Below the pieces are notes generated by a model. The model was not told the origin of the DNA. It worked only from the letters and a program-made list of their open reading frames with translations, and did no database searches. Made by a program: the position numbers and the translations under genes. From assembly GCA_003427395.1 (NCBI GenBank), contig BFEA01000395.1, positions 1,170,063 to 1,221,217 of the forward strand: 51,155 nt of DNA. Reading direction: 5' to 3'. The DNA comes from Chara braunii. Taxonomy: Eukaryota > Streptophyta > Charophyceae > Charales > Characeae. The stretch's first letter is position 1. Each line of letters opens with the position of its first letter. Shown piece by piece: positions 10,868-22,238 of this stretch.

Positions 10868-10953
10868 AAAATAATAATAATAATAAACTACATCAGTTGG
10901 TTAGGCACGCAAGTGGCATTCAGGAGGTTGTGGGTTCGAGCCCCATAATTGCC
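10868..10953 (+). other. tRNA-derived sequence (SINE-like or tRNA pseudogene) after an AAT microsatellite
   Basis: After an (AAT)n run (10,868-10,887) comes TCAGTTGGTTAGGC (about 10,893-10,906), which resembles a tRNA D-arm and pol III A box. GGTTCGAGCCC (10,933-10,943) is a good B box. GTGGG (10,930-10,934) and CCCAT (10,942-10,946) form a T-arm with a TTCGAGC loop. No acceptor stem pairs and the anticodon arm is poor, so it is not a working tRNA. A tRNA-derived SINE head is the simplest reading. Confidence 0.5.
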
Positions 10954-11176
10954 TGCAACGAACTTAGTGTCAACCAGTGGTGATAGTCCGCTTGTACCTC
11001 TGGTCAATATTAGTAGGGTCCTTCACGAACACAGGTGTGCGTGGGAGTGTGAGTGGGTTGTGTGTGATGCGTGGGAGAGTGTTCGCCTTAGACACTGCTA
11101 TTATTCGGTTGGGCATGGGGGACGATGAAAAGGGACGTGCAACTATTGGCAAAATGCTCGGTCTTTGCGTTGGAGG

Positions 11177-11331
11177 CAGTACTCCATTTTGACGAGGCAC
11201 TGTGACATTCTTGAAAGAAGGTGGACGTGCAGCAAGAGCACTACGAGAAGGTCGACCAAGCGAACTTGAGGATGTGGAACACCCTCCTCGAGATAGTGAA
11301 GGGCCTGAAGGCCATCCACGAGATATCTTGA
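11177..11331 (+). pseudogene. C-terminal fragment of a SANT/Myb-like family protein
   Basis: Plus-strand codons give QYSILTRHCDILER, then after a frameshift QQEHYEKVDQANLRMWNTLL and a helical tail ending at a TGA (11,329-11,331). This is the coiled C-terminal segment that follows a DVMDKH-type motif in SANT/Myb-like proteins, and is the very part missing from the minus-strand copy at 8030-9040. The N-terminal portion is not recognisable upstream, where a tRNA-like repeat lies. It is a fragment from a separate copy, since it lies on the opposite strand. Assignment rests on recalled family patterns. Confidence 0.5.
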
Positions 11332-11689
11332 CGTCATCCGCTTACACATCTCTGATTCGACCTTTTCGCCACGTTCGTTATTCGACGTCCGCGTCGTTAT
11401 TAACGTCATTCTTTTGCATTTATTTCGTTTTCGTGTTGTCGTCCAGTCTCAAAGATGGTCGTCAGAGGTGCAATGCAGTTGTCGACGGTCCTGCGTTGTT
11501 TTGTTTGGGCAATTTTTGCATTTGTAATGGCAATCACGTTCGCCCACGAGTCGTCGAAGTGCAATGGAGGCCGGACGGTCTTTAGTCCTCCTTTTCTGCC
11601 GATGTGTCGTCCCGTATGGTTTTTCGAACGTGCTGTTTAGATACTCACACGGAACGCATTTTGTTATAATAGAATTTTCAGAAAGATGG
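11332..11689. other. No gene recognised
   Basis: Open frames on both strands (for example 11,455-11,640 plus) carry no motif I can name. The stretch separates two plus-strand gene fragments and could contain degraded exon or intron sequence. Confidence 0.35.
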
Positions 11690-12366
11690 CATGCTTTGTA
11701 ATTTGTTTTATGGCCGCAGTAATGTGTGACATGCGATTGGTCTTGTGCAGTCCGTCGATACAGGCAAAACAACAAAAACAAATGTGTGTCCATAAGAATG
11801 AATTCCACGAAATTGTTTGGTTGCCTTTTTTCTTTGTGCATGGATGACACATCTTCAAGGGAGATGTGGTGCAACGCACATTTGTTGGTTGGGAGAATGT
11901 GCACATCGTAGACAACGTCCCCACAAACCTCCCGGAGGTGGTGATAGGAGAACACATAACGGGGGGTGAGGCCCGATACATCGACGTCATGTACAACGGG
12001 GTGAAGCAGGCCCGTTTCGCTGTCTTCAGGGCGAGTGCATCCGTGAAGTGGTTATTGTTGTGGAGAAAACTAGGTGTGCCCTGGCCGACCAGGGGTCGTT
12101 GGAGGTTGACCCTTTGTGGGATTTGGTTGAGCTTTGTGTCTCCGCCATTACTTTCAACGACGAATTCGACGACTTCATCCACAAGGATTCGTCATACAAG
12201 ACCATCGTCGTGCCGCCGTTGCATGACAGATGGTATATCACAGGTCCTGTTAGGGTCGGTTATCATGCGAGCACTTTCACGTATCACCAGGGTCCTCGAG
12301 GGGGAGACAGTGGGCCGAGTGTGGCAAGCTCTTAAAATGTGGGGTGACATTTTGGCAATCTGTTGA
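11690..12366 (+). pseudogene. Conserved protein of unknown function, broken gene
   Basis: A plus-strand reading runs from about 11,690 through VHKNEFHEIVW (about 11,795), a TGA where a tryptophan codon is likely, and VQRTFVGWENVHIVDNVP to a conserved YIDVMYNGVKQARF block (about 11,980). It shifts frame near 12,045 into LWDLVELCVSAITFNDEFDDF and VVPPLHDRWYITGPVR (to about 12,260), then shifts back to GETVGRVWQALKMWGDILAIC and stops at 12,366. The even amino-acid content over three frames shows a real gene with two frameshifts and at least one stop. I cannot name a domain. It probably belongs to a multicopy, transposon-associated family, lying just upstream of the interrupted gene at 12,962. 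Confidence 0.5.
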
Positions 12367-12961
12367 ACGGTTGGCGGAGGTGGTTCGTTGATTGTGCATT
12401 GGGGAGGTTGTGGAAGGTGGAGGCAGATGGGTAGACATGGTTGGCGGGCGGGGTTGGGGGGGGTTGGAGGATGGATGGGGGACGAGGGGTTGGGGGACTT
12501 CAGGACACAGGGTTTCAGGGGAAAGATGGGGTGAAAGGGTCGGGGTCAGATTGGGATGGATACTTCATCGGGCGGGGTGGGATGGGGGAGTGTACGGGGG
12601 GAAATGAATGGGGGAAGGGTGGATTTGGTGCTTGGCTGCACTTCCCGACACGGGTGGGGTCGTCGGGTGCTCCTAAGTGCGGAGATGACGAGTGTCCTGG
12701 ACTGCTCATCGCTTGAAGGGCAACCGCCAGTGGGCGGCGATAAGTCATGTCGCTCGGTCCACTTCCCTGCGAGGTGAAGGTGAAAACGGAGGTGAAGGTT
12801 GGGCACCGCAGAAGTAGTTTTCAAATTTTAAAAAGGAGACGGGCAGCCATTCTGTACTGTCGTTCGTGGGTTCTAAACCTTTCAGAGTTGGCACATAAAC
12901 AATATCCTGCAAAGAAGTCCACCACCACGGGGCTTTGCAACTGACCGCGTCGACATAATCT
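12367..12961. other. G-rich low-complexity sequence; no gene recognised
   Basis: From about 12,400 to 12,640 the plus strand is dominated by GGG-containing phrases (TTGGGGGGGTTGG-like), giving Gly-rich or Pro-rich open frames on either strand that reflect composition only. The minus frame 12,745-13,170 has an acidic DEEEDTDYVDAV stretch but nothing recognisable. Confidence 0.4.
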
Positions 12962-13215
12962 GTGTCTTCTTCTTCGTCGTTAGGGAGGGAGTTGGTATCG
13001 TGGCGACGGCGCATTGTAGTTTCCAATGCGCGACGGTTCAATTTGTGTCCGCCATCGTGGCCGTTGCCTCGACTTCGAGCTGAAACCTTTGCGATTGTTG
13101 CGCTGACGAAAAGGAAAGGTTCAGACATCATGGCGCCACGCAATGGATTTGGGAAGGGCAGGAGCGACAATGGTTTTGGCGATGGTGGCGAAGGACGGAA
13201 AGGTTGCAGACACGT
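12962..13215 (+). pseudogene. 5' part of a gene interrupted by the large LTR retrotransposon
   Basis: This open frame encodes a basic, Gly-rich segment (KRKGSDIMAPRNGFGKGRSD...) and runs straight into the LTR boundary at 13,216. The four bases before it, ACGT (13,212-13,215), recur at 36,537-36,540 on the far side of the element. Without the element and one ACGT, the reading frame continues into the coding remnant at 36,537 with no shift, which strongly supports one original gene. The Gly/Lys-rich linker fits the low-complexity part of a SANT/Myb-like protein. The upstream start is not clear; the first Met here at 12,962 may not be the real one. Confidence 0.6.
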
Positions 13216-16156
13216 TGTGAGGAAACCAGGGAGGGGTCACTGTTGTTCGCTGAAGCCAAGGGCTACAACGCCTCTCACTCGCTACGCCCGCTTTCGAGGT
13301 CCTCAACGATCAGTAGGGTGTTTGTGTTTGCACTACCTGATATACCCTCTCTTTAAAATGGCTCTGGCGTTCTCCCTTGCATATCAAGATTTAACAAATT
13401 TTAAACATCAAAGCGAAAGGACATTTTAGAATGTGAAATTGGCAGGGGCGCAATTTCAAAAAGGGCCGAGTCATAACAGGGACCAGTCTGCGATCCCCCA
13501 CTTCCCGAATGAGTTGATAACGAAGAAAACACTATGCAAACCCCCGACAAAGACTTAGCTTGTGTACATCGTAGTAGTCAGTACCCGATTTGTCGTTGGG
13601 CAGGAAGTATCTATCGAATTATTAGACACATACTGTTTGTTCTGACTAGGACCAAAGGCATTCAAACTCGTGATTGCATCTTCTCAAAGACAAGTGTATA
13701 CCTGAACAGGCAATATCGTTTCGTTGTGAAGCATCGAACACTTGTTCGATCAATGCGTTTCCAATTTGTCAACGGAAAACGTACATCTCGTATGCCAATG
13801 ATTAGGTCATAGTCGATCAGGAGCCGAGCTGTGAACATCGGATCGTCCACCGTCCTGTTGACGAACAATGGATATATGTGCCTATAAACAGGCGATGTTT
13901 GTTCTATCACCTATTCCCTTTTTTTTCTCTTATACTCTGGGTTGCCGAGGCGGCCCAGGTACATAGGTCTCGATCACAAGTACCCAATCTCCTCACTCAC
14001 CGTCGTCCAGCCTCTACAGGACCAGTCACTGAAGTGTTCTCGAGAAGGCATACGGCGGCGAGCAGGAGACGTACCAGCCAATCATCTCAGTCTCATCCCA
14101 AAGCTCGAGCCTTATAGATTCATGAAGAGCAACCGCGCAGGCGAGTACTTGCCTTACAGATAACGTGTGCACTACCAAGCGTGCTGTTCGCGTGAGTATC
14201 GAGGGATCCGCCACTCACGTTCACAGCCTTAGGGACCTCGTCACTGCTGAAGAGCCCAAGCATATGCCTTCTCTTGTCTAAATGTCCCTCTTCGCCATGA
14301 TTCCTTACTTTCTCCTTCTAACCCTAGTCGTTCCTTTACCCACTTAGCTTAGAGTGATCCCCCAAGGTTTCTCGTCAGCTGGCTGCTTACGCCGTGGGCA
14401 CCCGTCACACCCGTCCAGTCTCTCGGTCTCGACATCGCCTTCTCTCCTCCCCCGGGTCATCAGACCCCTGATCTTCAAGTTAGCGCCTTAGCGCTGCGTA
14501 CACCGAGCACGCTGCTCCTTTCTCCCTCGTCCCACAGTTAGTGTTTGACTCTTCCCGAGATCACACGTGTGATCGCCGAGCACGCCGCACACGCACTCCC
14601 TTCCCCAAAGCAGAGCTCACTCGACGCCCGACGTGCTCAAACTAGTGCTAACCATTCCGCTAGGTACGCCGAGCACACTCCTCTAGGCGAGCCCCGTCAC
14701 ACTGCAAATACGGACGATGCTAATTCCTTGAAACAAGTGACAAAGTGTTGGGTACGTCGTGCGCACCGAATGGCTCCCCTTGTCCGACCCTTTTCTCTTT
14801 GTCTTGATCTCCCTATATTACTCCAGGGGGTGCGGCCTTGGTCCTGGGGAAAGCATCAGCCCCTTGCCAACCAATATCTGTCCATAGTCGAGGACAGGCC
14901 CCCCTTGTACCCGCAGTACCAAAGAATTATCCGCCTCAGGCCGCGAACACCTTCCTGCGAACACCTTCCACCTGCATCAGCAGTTCTGCAGGTACCGAGG
15001 ACCCTCAGTCAATATCAAGTGGATACCATGCCCACATCGTACCAAGGAATAAGTTAACGGTATCAAACCGCCGAGAACCATTCCCGTTCTGATCCAGCAG
15101 CTGCAACAAACCGTAGTAACTAGTTATGATACTATTTCAGTAGCCTTACCAAGCATTAACATCGAACTGTAACGGTTTGTACCGTTGCACCGCACCAAAG
15201 ACAATTGTTTCACACTGCAGACAACTATAGCCGTACCGAACCAGCAACCGTACCAGACCAGTGTCGGCCCAGTGACCGAACAAATCATCTCATCATTGAA
15301 CTGTAGTGGCCCGTACCTTCGCCGTCCGAGTGACCCTACCCAAAATAATGAGATCGGACTGCAATGTATTGTTCCAGTACCGTGTAAATGCCCAACCAGT
15401 GAGTGTACCGTTGCAACCAATACCGGTCCCAAACCAGACGTCATAACCAGGGCACTGCAACAAAAGGTCAGGTCGGATGATCCAACTACCAATGTAATCA
15501 AGGCTCGTCACTTGATAGTATTTGAATAAATATCGCTCAATAATCCAATGTCCATCTGAATTTCCGTACAACACTCCAAAAACCATGGGGAGGCAGCAAG
15601 TTATAAATTAATTAAAATCATGTAAAATCAATGGGGAAGAAAATTTAGAGAAAATTCGTTCAGATCGCAGAGGAAGAATAAATAGGTAATCTTCCAGTCG
15701 AAATCATCAAGAGCAGATCTGGATAAAATTTGTTTATTAGTAAAATAATCACATGTTTCTCTTCCTTTTTATCAATTTTACTTTTATAATGATTTTTTAA
15801 TTTCATGATTCAATTTAATTAATTTGAAGGCCGCGTTTCACGTCAACTGCTCAGTGTAAAAAAAAGTTGTGCGAAGGCCTACTACCATACCCTCGTCCTG
15901 CAAATAGCTAATTCGAAAACAGCCTTGGAATAAATGAAAAGGGTAAGTGTAAGGTGCGATAAAGGCGGTCGTCCGAGTTGTCAAATTTAAGGGTTAGCTT
16001 CATAGATCGATGTAGGGGATTTCAAAGTTCCTCTGAAAACCCTTAATTTTCCTCGACAGTTTCGACAAGAGTACCCGACAATTCTTAACTGGGTGTTCAG
16101 CTGATCGCTCAATCCCTTCTATTTCGGATGGCAGACCGGTCTGCGGCTGCCCGACA
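13216..16156 (-). repeat. 3' LTR of the 23.3-kb element
   Basis: About 2.94 kb, homologous end to end with 33,537-36,536. It lacks a ~90-bp stretch that the other copy has near 34,960-35,060, and has ~25 extra bases near 14,090. On the minus strand it begins TGTCGGGC at 16,156 and ends CTCACA at 13,216. A TATAAAAG box on the minus strand at about 15,780-15,788, some 370 bases into the LTR, could be the U3 promoter. Around 15,150-15,450 the sequence repeats GTACCG/CGGTAC-like words many times, a possible enhancer cluster. All open frames in it are unconvincing. Confidence 0.9.
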
Positions 16157-16417
16157 GTCAGACTCGGACGTCTTCTCGACGTCCCTATCGAGATTCTGCC
16201 GTATAGGTTAGAGGAAACGCACAAATCTCAAAGAAACCGTTCGTACATGTCGCCTGAGTGGATGCTTAAATGTCTTGTGTTTAGGTTTTCCGAAAATTAT
16301 GGGACCGAGAAGATGTTTTTTGCTTCTCCTATATCTCGATCGTTTAGGTATAGGTAGAGGGGTGTCTTTCTACCTCTCTCTCCGTTGAGGTGAGAATCAT
16401 CTCGGCGCACTGCTCTG

Positions 16418-16775
16418 TCAGATGCAGACCCTCCGTTTCGGCCTCCTGAGTACGAAAAACCATTTTTTTTTCTTTCCTAGTGTTAATCCCCTCACTTTTC
16501 GGGTCTTTACTCTCTTCCTTTTCATTGAGCTCTTCCCTATCTCAAAGCACCTCGATGACGATTCGTCTGTTACCTTTGCGTTCCCTTTTACCTTGGGATC
16601 GGATAGTGTTCGCGTAGGGGTCGAAGGTCTCCTTGGTCTAAACAACTTCATCCTAGCACCTGCCACTAGATCTCTCCACTTAGATCCATCCAATTCATCT
16701 ATCATATAGGCTCCCTAGTCGAGCGCCTCAACCACGTGATAAGGCCTCATCCATCTATTCGCCAGTTTCGCTGAT
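16418..16775 (-). pseudogene. Integrase C-terminal (GPY/F-like) region, 23.3-kb element
   Basis: Minus-strand reading gives ANRWMRPYHVVEALD, a TAG, GAYMIDELDGSKWRDLVAGARMKLF and a Lys/Arg-rich tail. This matches the GPY/F module of Ty3 integrases (the second element here has RWMGPYRVVKRLEGGAYLIEEL at the same place). The module helps integrase bind DNA or choose targets. The basic tail, up to about 16,418, lacks a recognisable chromodomain. The in-frame TAG inactivates it, and Gly of GPY is replaced by Arg. Confidence 0.75.
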
Positions 16776-16845
16776 CATGTCCTTTCCAAAGCCGCATCGT
16801 AGAGAAGCACCATATCGCCCACACTTATCATGTCGTTTCTAATCC

Positions 16846-17760
16846 TTATGTTTTTATCTCATCTTTTTTTTTTTTTTCTCTCTCTACAGCCAGTCGATCA
16901 ACTGCCGTCATGAGATTGTCTTCCAACCCATAGGCTATTTGTCTTGTTCGAGCTGTCAGAAGCTCCTCTTGCGACATATTGACTGCGTAGTCGACGGTAG
17001 TCCAGTTGCCAACGTGGAACTCTATGGGCAGAGGGCAGTACCTCCCCAACCATAAGGTATAGGGAGGGTATCCCGTACTAGCCCGGACCGTGACATTATC
17101 TGCCCATATCACAAATATTGTGGTCATTCATTGTCTCTGCTCTTACACTACTTGGATAGCGATGCTATTAAGGATTGATGACCTCGTTCTACGGGCGAGT
17201 TGGACTGAGGATGATAGGCAGTGGCTATCGAGACCCTAGCTCCGACCTTCTTGAGCACATTCTAAACTTCGTCTACCAGGAACTCTGCTCCTCTATCCAT
17301 TACAATCTTACTAGCACAGACGTATCTAGATAGGTATTCTAGGACACAGTTCTTGACTTCTTTAGTCGACTTTGTTCGATGGGCTTACCGTCCACAAACC
17401 ATGTGAAATCATCCCTAATGTTCACCACATAATTCATATTTCCTACCCCTATTGGCATTTTCACTAAGTCCCTATGAACCTTTTCCCCTGGTCTAGTATG
17501 ATAGGAAGGGTGAAGAGGGTCTTTGTATCTCACAAGAGCTCTCTTTCAGCACTCCTCGCAGGTCATGCAGTACGCCTCGACGTCCTTGTATCGCCCTTCC
17601 CATCAGTACAGCCTGTGCACCTTCCCATACGTGTCTTTCACTCCTCTACGTCCACCAACTACATCATCATGGAGTTCCGCTACTATAGACTGTTTCTCTT
17701 CTGAATCACAGACCACTCGTAGTGGCATTCCTGATCCTAGTGGGTCTGCGAAACAAATGC
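16846..17760 (-). pseudogene. Integrase core and zinc-binding region, 23.3-kb element
   Basis: From high to low coordinate the minus strand reads a degenerate H2C2 region (HDDVVGG..., CMTCEEC near 17,560), then HRDLVKMP with the first catalytic Asp (about 17,465) and MDRGAEF with the second (about 17,300). SPVERGHQSL with the catalytic Glu follows (about 17,195), then STGYPPYTLWLGRYCPLPIEF (about 17,070), a typical conserved stretch after the core. The triad spacing fits D,D-35-E integrases, which insert the cDNA. Stops include a TAG where the sister element has CAG (DEV*NVL versus REVQELL), another TAG in place of Trp (SK*CK versus AKWCE), and stops in the zinc region, where the second His is Arg. 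Dead copy. Confidence 0.85.
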
Positions 17761-17786
17761 CCCGATCTAAGACATAATTGAGCTGC

Positions 17787-18401
17787 CTAACTCTTGATCT
17801 CCGGATCTAGACTCTCCTCACCTGACAGGTGCAATCCAATCGTCAGATACTTCCCGTCGTAAAGGTTAACCAGAAATCTATTTGCTCTCCTTAGCTCAGT
17901 CATGGTCAGTGTCGCTGCAGCTATCAATCGTTCAGCGTCAATCGAAATCTGAGACAGTCCATCTGCGACTGCATTTTTGTAACCGAAAATCCTATTGACT
18001 GTATAGTCAAAGAGTCGGATCCTAATTAACCATCGCGCAATAATGAGATCTGTCAAGCTAAAATCCTTTTGTAGAACAGAAACAACACTTGTAAGGTCTA
18101 CTCGCAAGATAAACCGACTCCCATCTATATAGTGTCTGGATGCGTCTAAGCACCATAGGACGGCTAACACCCCGTTTTTAAACTGACTGTAATTATGCTC
18201 TGCAGTGTTAAGAGTCCGACTCTCGAATCTTAACGGACTTTTTTTTCCTTCAACGTCCTTCTGGGAAAGCAGTCCTCCGAGCGAACACGGTCCATCATCC
18301 GTAGATACTATAAAAGACTTATTTGTCTCATCTTCGAAGAACATGAATGGCACCCTTAGGATACGTCCTCCTTCCTTAAACTCTTCATTGAGAGTTAGCA
18401 T
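17787..18401 (-). pseudogene. RNase H domain of Pol, 23.3-kb element
   Basis: An uninterrupted 204-codon stretch. FIVSTDDGPCSLGGLLSQKD is the start of the Ty3-type RNase H fold (usually T/SDAS..G.G..L.Q). Further on are RTLNTAEHNYSQFKNGVLAVLW (the E-containing 'YS..E' helix, with the Glu changed), RHYIDGSRFILRVDLTSV and YKNAVADGLSQI, the conserved end (NVADALSR in most Ty3 elements). The domain degrades the RNA strand during reverse transcription. Key acids appear partly altered, so activity is doubtful even for this open part. Confidence 0.85.
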
Positions 18402-19225
18402 AGCGACTTCTTGAGGAGAATCCCAGTAGAACCGTTCGGTCTTATGAAGGAGAAGTCTTAGCGACTCCGCTTTCTCCGCGTACCCACGTATAAAAATTTG
18501 TCAGTATCCTACAATGTCCAAAAACTGAGGAACCTCGGTGGCACTATGCAGCGGAGATCGCTAGTTCAAGAGTTTATCTAGCTTTGTCGGATCTGCTTGT
18601 CACCCTCTCGCACAAATAAACCCTAGAATTTTAATTGACGAGACTGTCCATCGACTCTTCGTCTCACTCGCGTCGTTTAGTTGCTCTAGAATCTCGCAAA
18701 TATTCATCAAATGTTGCTCTACAAACCTCCTAACACCAGGAGCGACCTCTATCTAATATTTTTCTATCAGCCCCTTAATTGGGAAGTCGTCTAGAAAGAC
18801 TTTCAGCTTGTCAGAAATGAAGTCTTTCAGGACTGCTACCATAGCTCTCTTAAACACCGCGACTTCATTGGTCCAACCCATCGGAACTACCATCATCTGA
18901 ACTAATCCACCATCATCTGAACTAATATGAGGGGTGTGTGCATAGCAGTGAGATGTTGATCTCTAGGATCCGAAGGTATCTCGTCATAACCAGAAAATAG
19001 ATCAGAGACAGAATAGATCGACCTGCCTGCTGCTCCTTCTGCTAACAGATCTGCATGGGGAATGGATCCAACATCACGGATGGTGACAACGCTCACCTTC
19101 TGAAGATCTTGAATCCACTGGATATTCCCGTTCAGCTTCCGTAGGAATAACCATCTATTTGCATAGGCGCTATCCGATAGCTCATCCACATGAGAGGCCA
19201 TATTTTCTTTCAGGAAGTTAATCAC
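18402..19225 (-). pseudogene. Reverse transcriptase, 23.3-kb element
   Basis: The N-terminal half (18,902-19,225) is open and shows LRKLNGNIQWIQDLQKVS, IRDVGSIPHAD and SVSDLFSGYDEI, the fingers and first catalytic Asp. Further down the minus strand lie VVPMGWTN and then the polymerase box FLDD at 18,787-18,798 (most Ty3 elements have Y(L/V)DD), followed by KSRWTVSSIKILGF. At least four stops separate the blocks after FLDD. RT copies the genomic RNA into cDNA. The second element in the window also has FLDD, so the Phe is probably ancestral in this family rather than damage. Confidence 0.85.
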
Positions 19226-19507
19226 CTTTTCTTTTTCTTTCAGAGCGTACTTCCACCCTCCATCGTTTCACGGAGTGTGTGAAATTGTATAGATCCTAGC
19301 AGGTTTGGCGTACCTAGGATCAATCCTCCCTCTTTCCACATCGCTAAGAGCTATGACTTAATCACAGGTCTTAACAGCACCGTGACACATTTTTTTTCTT
19401 GTTAAGTCAGATTCTCATCTCCTATGTCCATCTCTGTTTTTTTTTTTTCTGTTAAGCGTTGCGACTCTTTCTTCTTTCTTTCTTTAATCTCTCTTGCGAT
19501 CTCTTCC

Positions 19508-20191
19508 TCAGATATTCCCTCTAATGTCGATCGTTCTTGGGCAACTGCCGCCGACTTTACTTTTTGTGCTACTCTCTTGTGTCTTTTTGGTCGCCCCCGT
19601 AGGATGTTGTGTCCTTAAAAAATACACAGAAATCATTCCGCTGAATTCTTTATCCTCACTCTTTGGGTAAGAGTTTCCGTCCACGACCATACGATCCCCT
19701 AAGTCTTGCGCTTCTACTATTCGTCCTTCCTCCACTGTAAGTAAAGCCCCGTACCTCTTCTTACGGAATTGCAGTGAGCGGTTAGAGAAGGAGGAGGATT
19801 TGCATGCTCCAGGAACACCAACAGCCGCTAGAGTCGCCCTGTTCCTCAGATCTCGAGGCTTTACTGTCTCGATCATAATTCGGTCGCCGCCAGGGCGCTT
19901 AATAGAAAACATCTTACACTCATTTGGCCGCTCTATCGTGACCGCATGAACATGGTTCATCCATGTCCGCCCTAACAGTAGCTCTGAGTTGCAGGCCTTG
20001 ACAACGAAGATAGGCATCGTCGTGCGTAGTCCCTCGACCTCGGTAGATGCTTTGTGACAAACTCTGAAAAAAAATTTCTTTCTCCCGTCTGCAGTTTCAA
20101 TCTCAAACAGGAAGGACCTGTCCAAATCTAACCTTAATCGTACGGCGAGCTCCTCGTTTATAATGATGGCGTCACTGTCGGTATCAATCAC
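19508..20191 (-). pseudogene. Retropepsin-like protease and Pol N-terminus, 23.3-kb element
   Basis: An open stretch of 227 codons. Near its start MIDTDSDAIIINEELAVRL stands where aspartic retroproteases have a D-(S/T)-G-(A/S/E) active site. The Gly of the DTG triad is Asp here (one G-to-A change), which should abolish catalysis. Later, ELLLGRTWMNHVHAVTIE corresponds to the ILGRTWL/I block found in Ty3 proteases. The tail (from about residue 120) has the charged linker that precedes reverse transcriptase in this family. The protease would process Gag-Pol. The start at 20,191 is simply after a stop, not a real initiation site. Confidence 0.75.
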
Positions 20192-20397
20192 TCCTAAAAA
20201 ATTATCTCATTTTTGAGAATAGTCTCAACTGTCCCGCTCCCCTAAATGTAAAACTTGTCTGGGGGTACGCCTTCCATGCCATCCAAATATATTGTCGCCG
20301 CGCGCTCGGCCTTCGTGCTCACTCCCGATACTGCTATTGTAGGCACTTCTGCTTTGGTTGTCATCTGAACCTCGTCTCCTAGTGGGATTCGGCTCTT

Positions 20398-20960
20398 TCA
20401 CGTAATCATCTGGAGTTCATCGCGAGCAGGCCTAGATGCGGTCAAATACTCGAGTATAGAGAACTGCATAGGCTGCCTAAGCGCGAGCCTAAGAGGCTCT
20501 ACTATGTCGATATCATCTAAATAACTCCTCATTGTGAACTTCTTTGTTCCGCGCTTTCGTGGCGAAACCATGACCTTTTCTCCCTCGATCCTCTGACTAT
20601 CCTTCTCAACCATCACATAGTCGACATCTGTCTTCTTCGAAGAAGACCCTCTCGCAGACTTGGTTGCCGCGATCCGAAGAGGGGTGGTCAGCAACTCCTC
20701 ATCCGAGGATAATGTCATTCCCATACTTCAAGTTTGACTCTTCGCCGTTTTTTTTCCCTTACTCGGTCGCACACGCCTGGCCTCAACGTTTTCCTTCATC
20801 GAAGGGAACATCGATACGTCGCCCAGGTCGTATGCCCAATTGTTTACTTGTGTTCGTCAAGTACAAAAAGCCCCTCGTCTATAGCACGTCTGATATGTGG
20901 ACAATCTCTCTTCACATGGTCATCAGACCTACAATAGATCCAGGAGTTTCTAGGAGTAGG
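20398..20960 (-). pseudogene. Gag C-terminal region with degenerate zinc knuckle, 23.3-kb element
   Basis: Near 20,925-20,880 the minus strand reads WIYCRSDDHVKRDC. This is a CCHC zinc knuckle (C-x2-C-x4-H-x4-C) in which the first Cys has become Trp. A typical Ty3 continuation about the protein's length and charge follows (IRRAIDEGLFVLDE), then a stop. The 20,398-20,724 part is an acidic or basic linker ending ...YLTASRPARDELQMIT, matching GCGPARDELIGMMKK in the second element just before its protease. Zinc knuckles package RNA; this one should not bind zinc normally. Confidence 0.7.
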
Positions 20961-20971
20961 GGGTATGTCCT

Positions 20972-22198
20972 CTACACCTCTACCGGTCGGTCCTCTCGTA
21001 GCTCCTGCGTCCTGATTTGAGGATCAGGTGACTTAGGATAGCCCGGTGATTTAGGATAGCCGGGTGAACTAGGATACCCACTCCGCTCGTAGCGACCGCG
21101 AGAGTCGTCCTCACGATCTCCTCCTCGTTCCATTCTCTCGTTCCCGCCTTGGTACCCGTCTTGACTGTCTCCATCTTGATCCCGCCGGCCGCGAGAATAA
21201 TCTCGATCTCTTCGGTTGAAATTGTCTGGACTCCGATATCCATCCGTGTTGTGGTCATAGCTAGGACTAGTACGAGGATACGACTCTAGTCGTCCCCCTC
21301 TGCTAAGGGCGTCGGCATCATGAAACCGGCCATCACGACAGTCCCTATCGATTTCATCGTCCCTACGTCGCCAAGCGTCATCGTCTCTCTCTCTCGCACG
21401 ATAGTCTGCGAATGTGCGAGGGTTCCTATCCTCAACGCTCCTCCAGGGGTCGGTGTTTCTGTGATCCCACCGTAGCAAGTAAGGGGACCCCGGCTTGTCC
21501 CTGTAGGTCGTTGCTCTCGTCCTCATCTCGATATTAGTCATTTGTCTAACCAGCCCCTTCATCAGTTTCCTATTCTCTCTCATCTCGTTTATCACCGCCT
21601 ATCTATCCCTAGGTCGTTGCGGACGGACTTCGTCCAGCAAATATCGTTGATCCGCCCAAGGCTGGTCGTTAAAATCAGGACACCTCTCTGTATCGTACTC
21701 GCTGTAGAGAGAGAAGTCTCGTCGTCTCATCCCTCTCCAGACTAGGTCCTTGTAGTCGTCTGTTTCAACCTTCATTACCAACTTAAGAACCGTCGTGAAA
21801 TCTAACTTGTCATGGGGCAGATCTCTAAGTATCCTCTTCTGCTTTCCCTTGGACATTTGACTGATGAAGATCGTGCATCGATCGACCTCCGACAACTTCC
21901 CCTTTGCCATCAGAGCATTGGATATCTATTGGAATCGCTTCCCGAACGCTTGTACGCTCTCGTCCTCACCCTGGGTCATCAACTACAGGTCCCTAATCGA
22001 ATATCTGATGTCCTCTAGCTTGAAGAGCTCCCAGAGACTTGCCTTGTAGGTAGTCCACTTCCTGTCCCTCGGTCGTGCTTCTTTGATTTCCTTGCTCGGA
22101 CTCGGGTATGAGTTAAACAAGAAGTTATCTATAATCTCGTCCTCTGACCACTGACTGCGGTACACACGCAACTCTCACTTTGCAAGGTACTCAGTGAT
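20972..22198 (-). pseudogene. Gag, central and C-terminal part, 23.3-kb element
   Basis: The minus strand from 22,198 reads ITEYLAK, a TGA, ELRVYRSQWSEDEIIDNFL, continuing through KEARPRDRKWTTYKASLWELFKLEDIRYSIRDL and MAKGKLSEVDRCTIFISQMSKGKQKRILRDLP (21,910-21,810). Each block has a counterpart in the second element's gag (MRAKWSDQEMII, GFMDEIERCGIFLGFLSREKREKIMRDLP), the retrotrans_gag capsid core. From 21,595 to 20,972 follows an Arg/Asp/Tyr-rich linker with short SPGYPKSPGYPKSPD repeats. The N-terminal part of the same gag continues at 26,823-27,470, beyond a 4.6-kb insertion. At least one stop and a frameshift near 21,980-21,900 break it. Confidence 0.8.
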
Positions 22199-22207
22199 AC
22201 CGTTGTC

Positions 22208-22238
22208 GGGACAGAAACCCCTGTGAGGGTTTCTGCCC
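22208..22238. repeat. 12-bp stem-loop at the left end of the insertion
   Basis: GGG (22,208-22,210) and CAGAAACCC (22,212-22,220) pair with GGGTTTCTG (22,227-22,235) and CCC (22,236-22,238), with one bulged A and a 6-nt loop. It begins four bases inside the insertion end. Confidence 0.85.

Noticed and set aside
14545-15092. Plus-strand open frames of 84-170 codons inside the LTR
   Set aside because: The homologous LTR at 33,537-36,536 breaks them with indels and stops; they are not conserved as coding.
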